A DNA stretch of 30,861 bases from a virus, in IMG/VR virus record IMGVR_UViG_3300032092_000156, positions 1 to 30,861 of that record; one strand, 5' to 3'. The notes under the pieces are model-generated. The model saw nothing but the letters and a program-made list of their open reading frames with translations. It ran no database searches and was not told the DNA's origin. The translations under genes and the position numbers were made by a program. Below, piece after piece: positions 29,280-30,861 of the stretch; the first letter of the stretch is position 1; each line of letters opens with the position of its first letter.

Positions 29280-29515
29280 CTACATACTTCGATATAGAAT
29301 TTAATAGACCAGAGTATAATGAAACAGTTGGTGGTATGGCTGAGGTCATTATCTCTATAGAAAAAGCACTTAATAAGGACAGAGTGATAGCAGAAACCAT
29401 AGTCGAGCGGGATACTAAAACCGATAGGGTGACAACCATTTACAAACCTGACTTCTCAGTTAAACTGAGGTGGACAGAGATTCCAAGGTACGATGGAGAA
29501 ACCATAGTATCATGA
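29276..29515 (+). CDS. Hypothetical protein, 79 aa
   Basis: Function not recognised. The product has alternating strands and one helix (VIISIEKALNKDRVIAETIV) and looks like a small alpha/beta fold. The start overlaps the preceding stop, and the stop overlaps the next ATG, so the three genes are probably translated by coupling. Confidence 0.6.
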   Translation: MTTYFDIEFNRPEYNETVGGMAEVIISIEKALNKDRVIAETIVERDTKTDRVTTIYKPDFSVKLRWTEIPRYDGETIVS

Positions 29516-29952
29516 AAAATGAACAATGGTTTTTTATAAATGATTTTGATGATTTTGTTGACCATTCTAGATCTTTAGTATTTAAATTTTTTGGTGCGGT
29601 GAACGAGGTAGCTGATGATTCTTTATCTTCTTCGTTGGTGAAAATGAGTAAAGAAGAGACTAGTGAGATGGATGAAACTTTAACTCATGCTGAATCAGCA
29701 ATCATTATTAAAAATTATGCAAAGAAGCAGATCAACAAAAAAACAAAAGAAACAAGATACTGTTTAACAGATAAATTGCTTCAGTTAATTATAGAAGACC
29801 TTAATAGTAGAATGATTAGTAATATACTAAATTCTTTGGTTAATAAGGGTGTTTTGGACAGTGCTTATGATAATGAACAAAACGATTTTATCTTTTGGGT
29901 GAAAGACGAAGATGACAATACAGAATCAAATAAAAAATCTGAAACCAACTGA
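29512..29952 (+). CDS. Member 3 of the three-copy paralogue family, 146 aa
   Basis: Starts at ATG 29512 overlapping the preceding TGA. The C-terminal part YCLTDKLLQLIIEDLNSRMI, LVNKGVLDSAYDN, NDFIFW aligns with the genes at 9209 and 9573, though it lies 20 kb away and has diverged. The N-terminal half is longer and unrelated in detail. The function is unknown. Its end overlaps the zinc-ribbon gene by 41 bases. Confidence 0.65.
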   Translation: MKNEQWFFINDFDDFVDHSRSLVFKFFGAVNEVADDSLSSSLVKMSKEETSEMDETLTHAESAIIIKNYAKKQINKKTKETRYCLTDKLLQLIIEDLNSRMISNILNSLVNKGVLDSAYDNEQNDFIFWVKDEDDNTESNKKSETN

Positions 29953-30349
29953 TTGTGATATAACTTTAAGATATGTTTGTCCAAATTGCTCTAATGAACA
30001 CTGGGTCAGATTAAAACAAGCTAAGTATGAAAAGTTTGTAATAGTTTGTGATTGTGACACAATACTTAAAACGAAACCAATAACTTCGGTAAAGATACTT
30101 TATAGAAAAAAGAAATCTCAATCTCAGAAAAAAGAAAAACAGATAACAGACCAGCAAGAAGAAATAGACTCTAAACTTATAGACAAATGTTTTAGTATTC
30201 TATCTTCTTATGGATTCTCTAGAAAAGAAACAGAATCTTTGGTTAAAGAATGTTATATTGAAAGTAAAAACACAGACTGTCTAACTTTGGTTAAACTCTC
30301 ACTATCTAAATTTGGAGAACAAAATGGCAAATGCAATCCGTCCGTCTAG
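29912..30349 (+). CDS. Zinc-ribbon protein with RuvA domain III-like C-terminus
   Basis: The 145-aa product has CPNC at residues 23-26 and CDC at 46-48, a zinc ribbon, then a Lys/Gln-rich linker. The C-terminal part, CFSILSSYGFSRKETESLVK then TLVKLSLSKFG, resembles the three-helix domain III by which RuvA contacts RuvB (pattern aL..LGf...Ea..lv...L...aL). RuvA domains I and II are absent. It lies directly before a RuvB-like gene and overlaps it by 26 bases. I infer a loader or adaptor for that ATPase; the domain match is by eye. Confidence 0.6.
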   Translation: MTIQNQIKNLKPTDCDITLRYVCPNCSNEHWVRLKQAKYEKFVIVCDCDTILKTKPITSVKILYRKKKSQSQKKEKQITDQQEEIDSKLIDKCFSILSSYGFSRKETESLVKECYIESKNTDCLTLVKLSLSKFGEQNGKCNPSV

Positions 30350-30861
30350 GTTCGATGATATTATTGGTCAGAAGGATGTTTTGACCAGACTACAAATCAT
30401 AGTTGCTGGGTGTAAAAACTCTAATGAGGTAATGCCTCATATCTTAATTGACGGGCCTCCTGGCCTTGGTAAAACAACCATAGCTAGTGCTATTGCTACA
30501 GAGTTGGGGGTGAATCTATATACGGTTAATGGTGCTGCTATTCGTAGTATTAAAAATCTTTTGCCGTATATTTTGGGAATAGCTCCAAGATCAGTTCTGT
30601 TTATTGATGAAATTCATCGACTACCAAAAATTGTTGAAGAATTTCTATATCCTGTTATGGAAGATTTTGTTCTAAATATAACCGTTAAAGACGAAGAGGA
30701 TAAAGATAAAGAAAAGCCAGAAACTATTGAGCTTCCAATGTTCACTATTGTTGGTGCTACAACTAGTGGTGGTAGTCTTAGTCAACCGTTCTATGATAGA
30801 TTTCAAATTAAAGAACATTTATCGTTTTATAAAGACTTTGAGTTAGCTAAACTAGCCGAGT
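30324..30861 (+). CDS. RuvB-like AAA+ ATPase, partial (cut by window end)
   Basis: RuvB drives Holliday-junction branch migration. The visible 179 codons hold RPSRFDDIIGQ at the N-terminus, Walker A GPPGLGKTT, Walker B LFIDEIHRL, the RuvB-specific LYPVMEDFVLNI hairpin segment, sensor-1 VGATTSGGSL and PFYDRFQI. The order and spacing match bacterial RuvB, with a short charged insert (about EEDKDKEKPE) before the sensor. The start is ATG 30324. The C-terminal winged-helix domain lies beyond the window. Confidence 0.9.
   Translation, partial: MANAIRPSRFDDIIGQKDVLTRLQIIVAGCKNSNEVMPHILIDGPPGLGKTTIASAIATELGVNLYTVNGAAIRSIKNLLPYILGIAPRSVLFIDEIHRLPKIVEEFLYPVMEDFVLNITVKDEEDKDKEKPETIELPMFTIVGATTSGGSLSQPFYDRFQIKEHLSFYKDFELAKLAE

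Noticed and set aside
1-30861. CRISPR array, insertion sequence, integrase or attachment site
   Set aside because: No regularly spaced direct repeats, transposase or integrase motifs, or duplicated tRNA ends were seen by reading; the only mobile-type genes are free-standing HNH nucleases.

Overview
The window is a stretch of a large, AT-rich tailed-phage (Caudoviricetes) genome, T4-like in gene content. The evidence is the rIIA/rIIB pair, a gp49-type endonuclease VII, ThyX, an ATP-dependent DNA ligase, a UV-damage endonuclease, several HNH nucleases, and dozens of tightly packed small ORFs that overlap start-to-stop. No virion structural gene was recognised, so this looks like an early/middle metabolic and replication region. 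The host cannot be named. Strong TTGACA/TATAAT promoters argue against a Bacteroidota host. The tRNA-Leu(UAA) group I intron resembles the cyanobacterial/plastid type, which hints weakly at a cyanobacterium.

Layout: 28-2405 small unknown genes; 2402-3664 thyX with a convergent HNH nuclease; 3749-5554 a HExxH protein and uvsE; 5557-8394 small proteins, a CDA-fold deaminase and an LpxH-like phosphoesterase; 8513-10080 zinc-ribbon and paralogous small proteins; 10128-10686 a tRNA touching an antisense HNH gene; 10772-12952 a methyltransferase, a tmRNA with an ALAA-ending tag, a sulfotransferase and endonuclease VII; 13014-17171 DNA ligase, two more sulfotransferases and a HhH-GPD DNA glycosylase; 17174-19315 small proteins, a free-standing PspC domain, a second phosphoesterase and a small HTH-like protein; 19423-19702 tRNA-Leu(UAA) with a 198-nt group I intron; 19787-23190 small genes including a third HNH nuclease and a possible kinase-fold protein; 23257-26937 rIIA and rIIB; 26945-27025 a tRNA-like RNA with no D stem or anticodon arm; 27105-28247 an archaeo-eukaryotic-type primase; 28313-30861 small genes ending in a zinc-ribbon/RuvA-domain-III-like protein followed by a RuvB-like ATPase cut by the window end.

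All protein genes except the two antisense HNH genes lie on the + strand. Transcription appears to start from at least nine strong sigma70-type promoters. Eight of these carry a CGAT core in the -35/-10 spacer, suggesting a shared regulator. Genes just behind these promoters use more AAG/GGT-type codons than the small ORFs. Recognised functions fall into DNA repair and recombination (UvsE, ligase, glycosylase, endonuclease VII, RuvB-like), nucleotide supply (ThyX, deaminase), translation support (tmRNA, tRNAs, tRNA-like RNA), and modification of unknown acceptors (three sulfotransferases, methyltransferase). The most unusual items are the alanine-identity tRNA-like RNA, the tmRNA tag, the intron-bearing tRNA, the shared promoter motif and the predicted RuvA-like/RuvB pair. 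Intergenic stretches are short; no gap above 300 bases lacks a gene or RNA.
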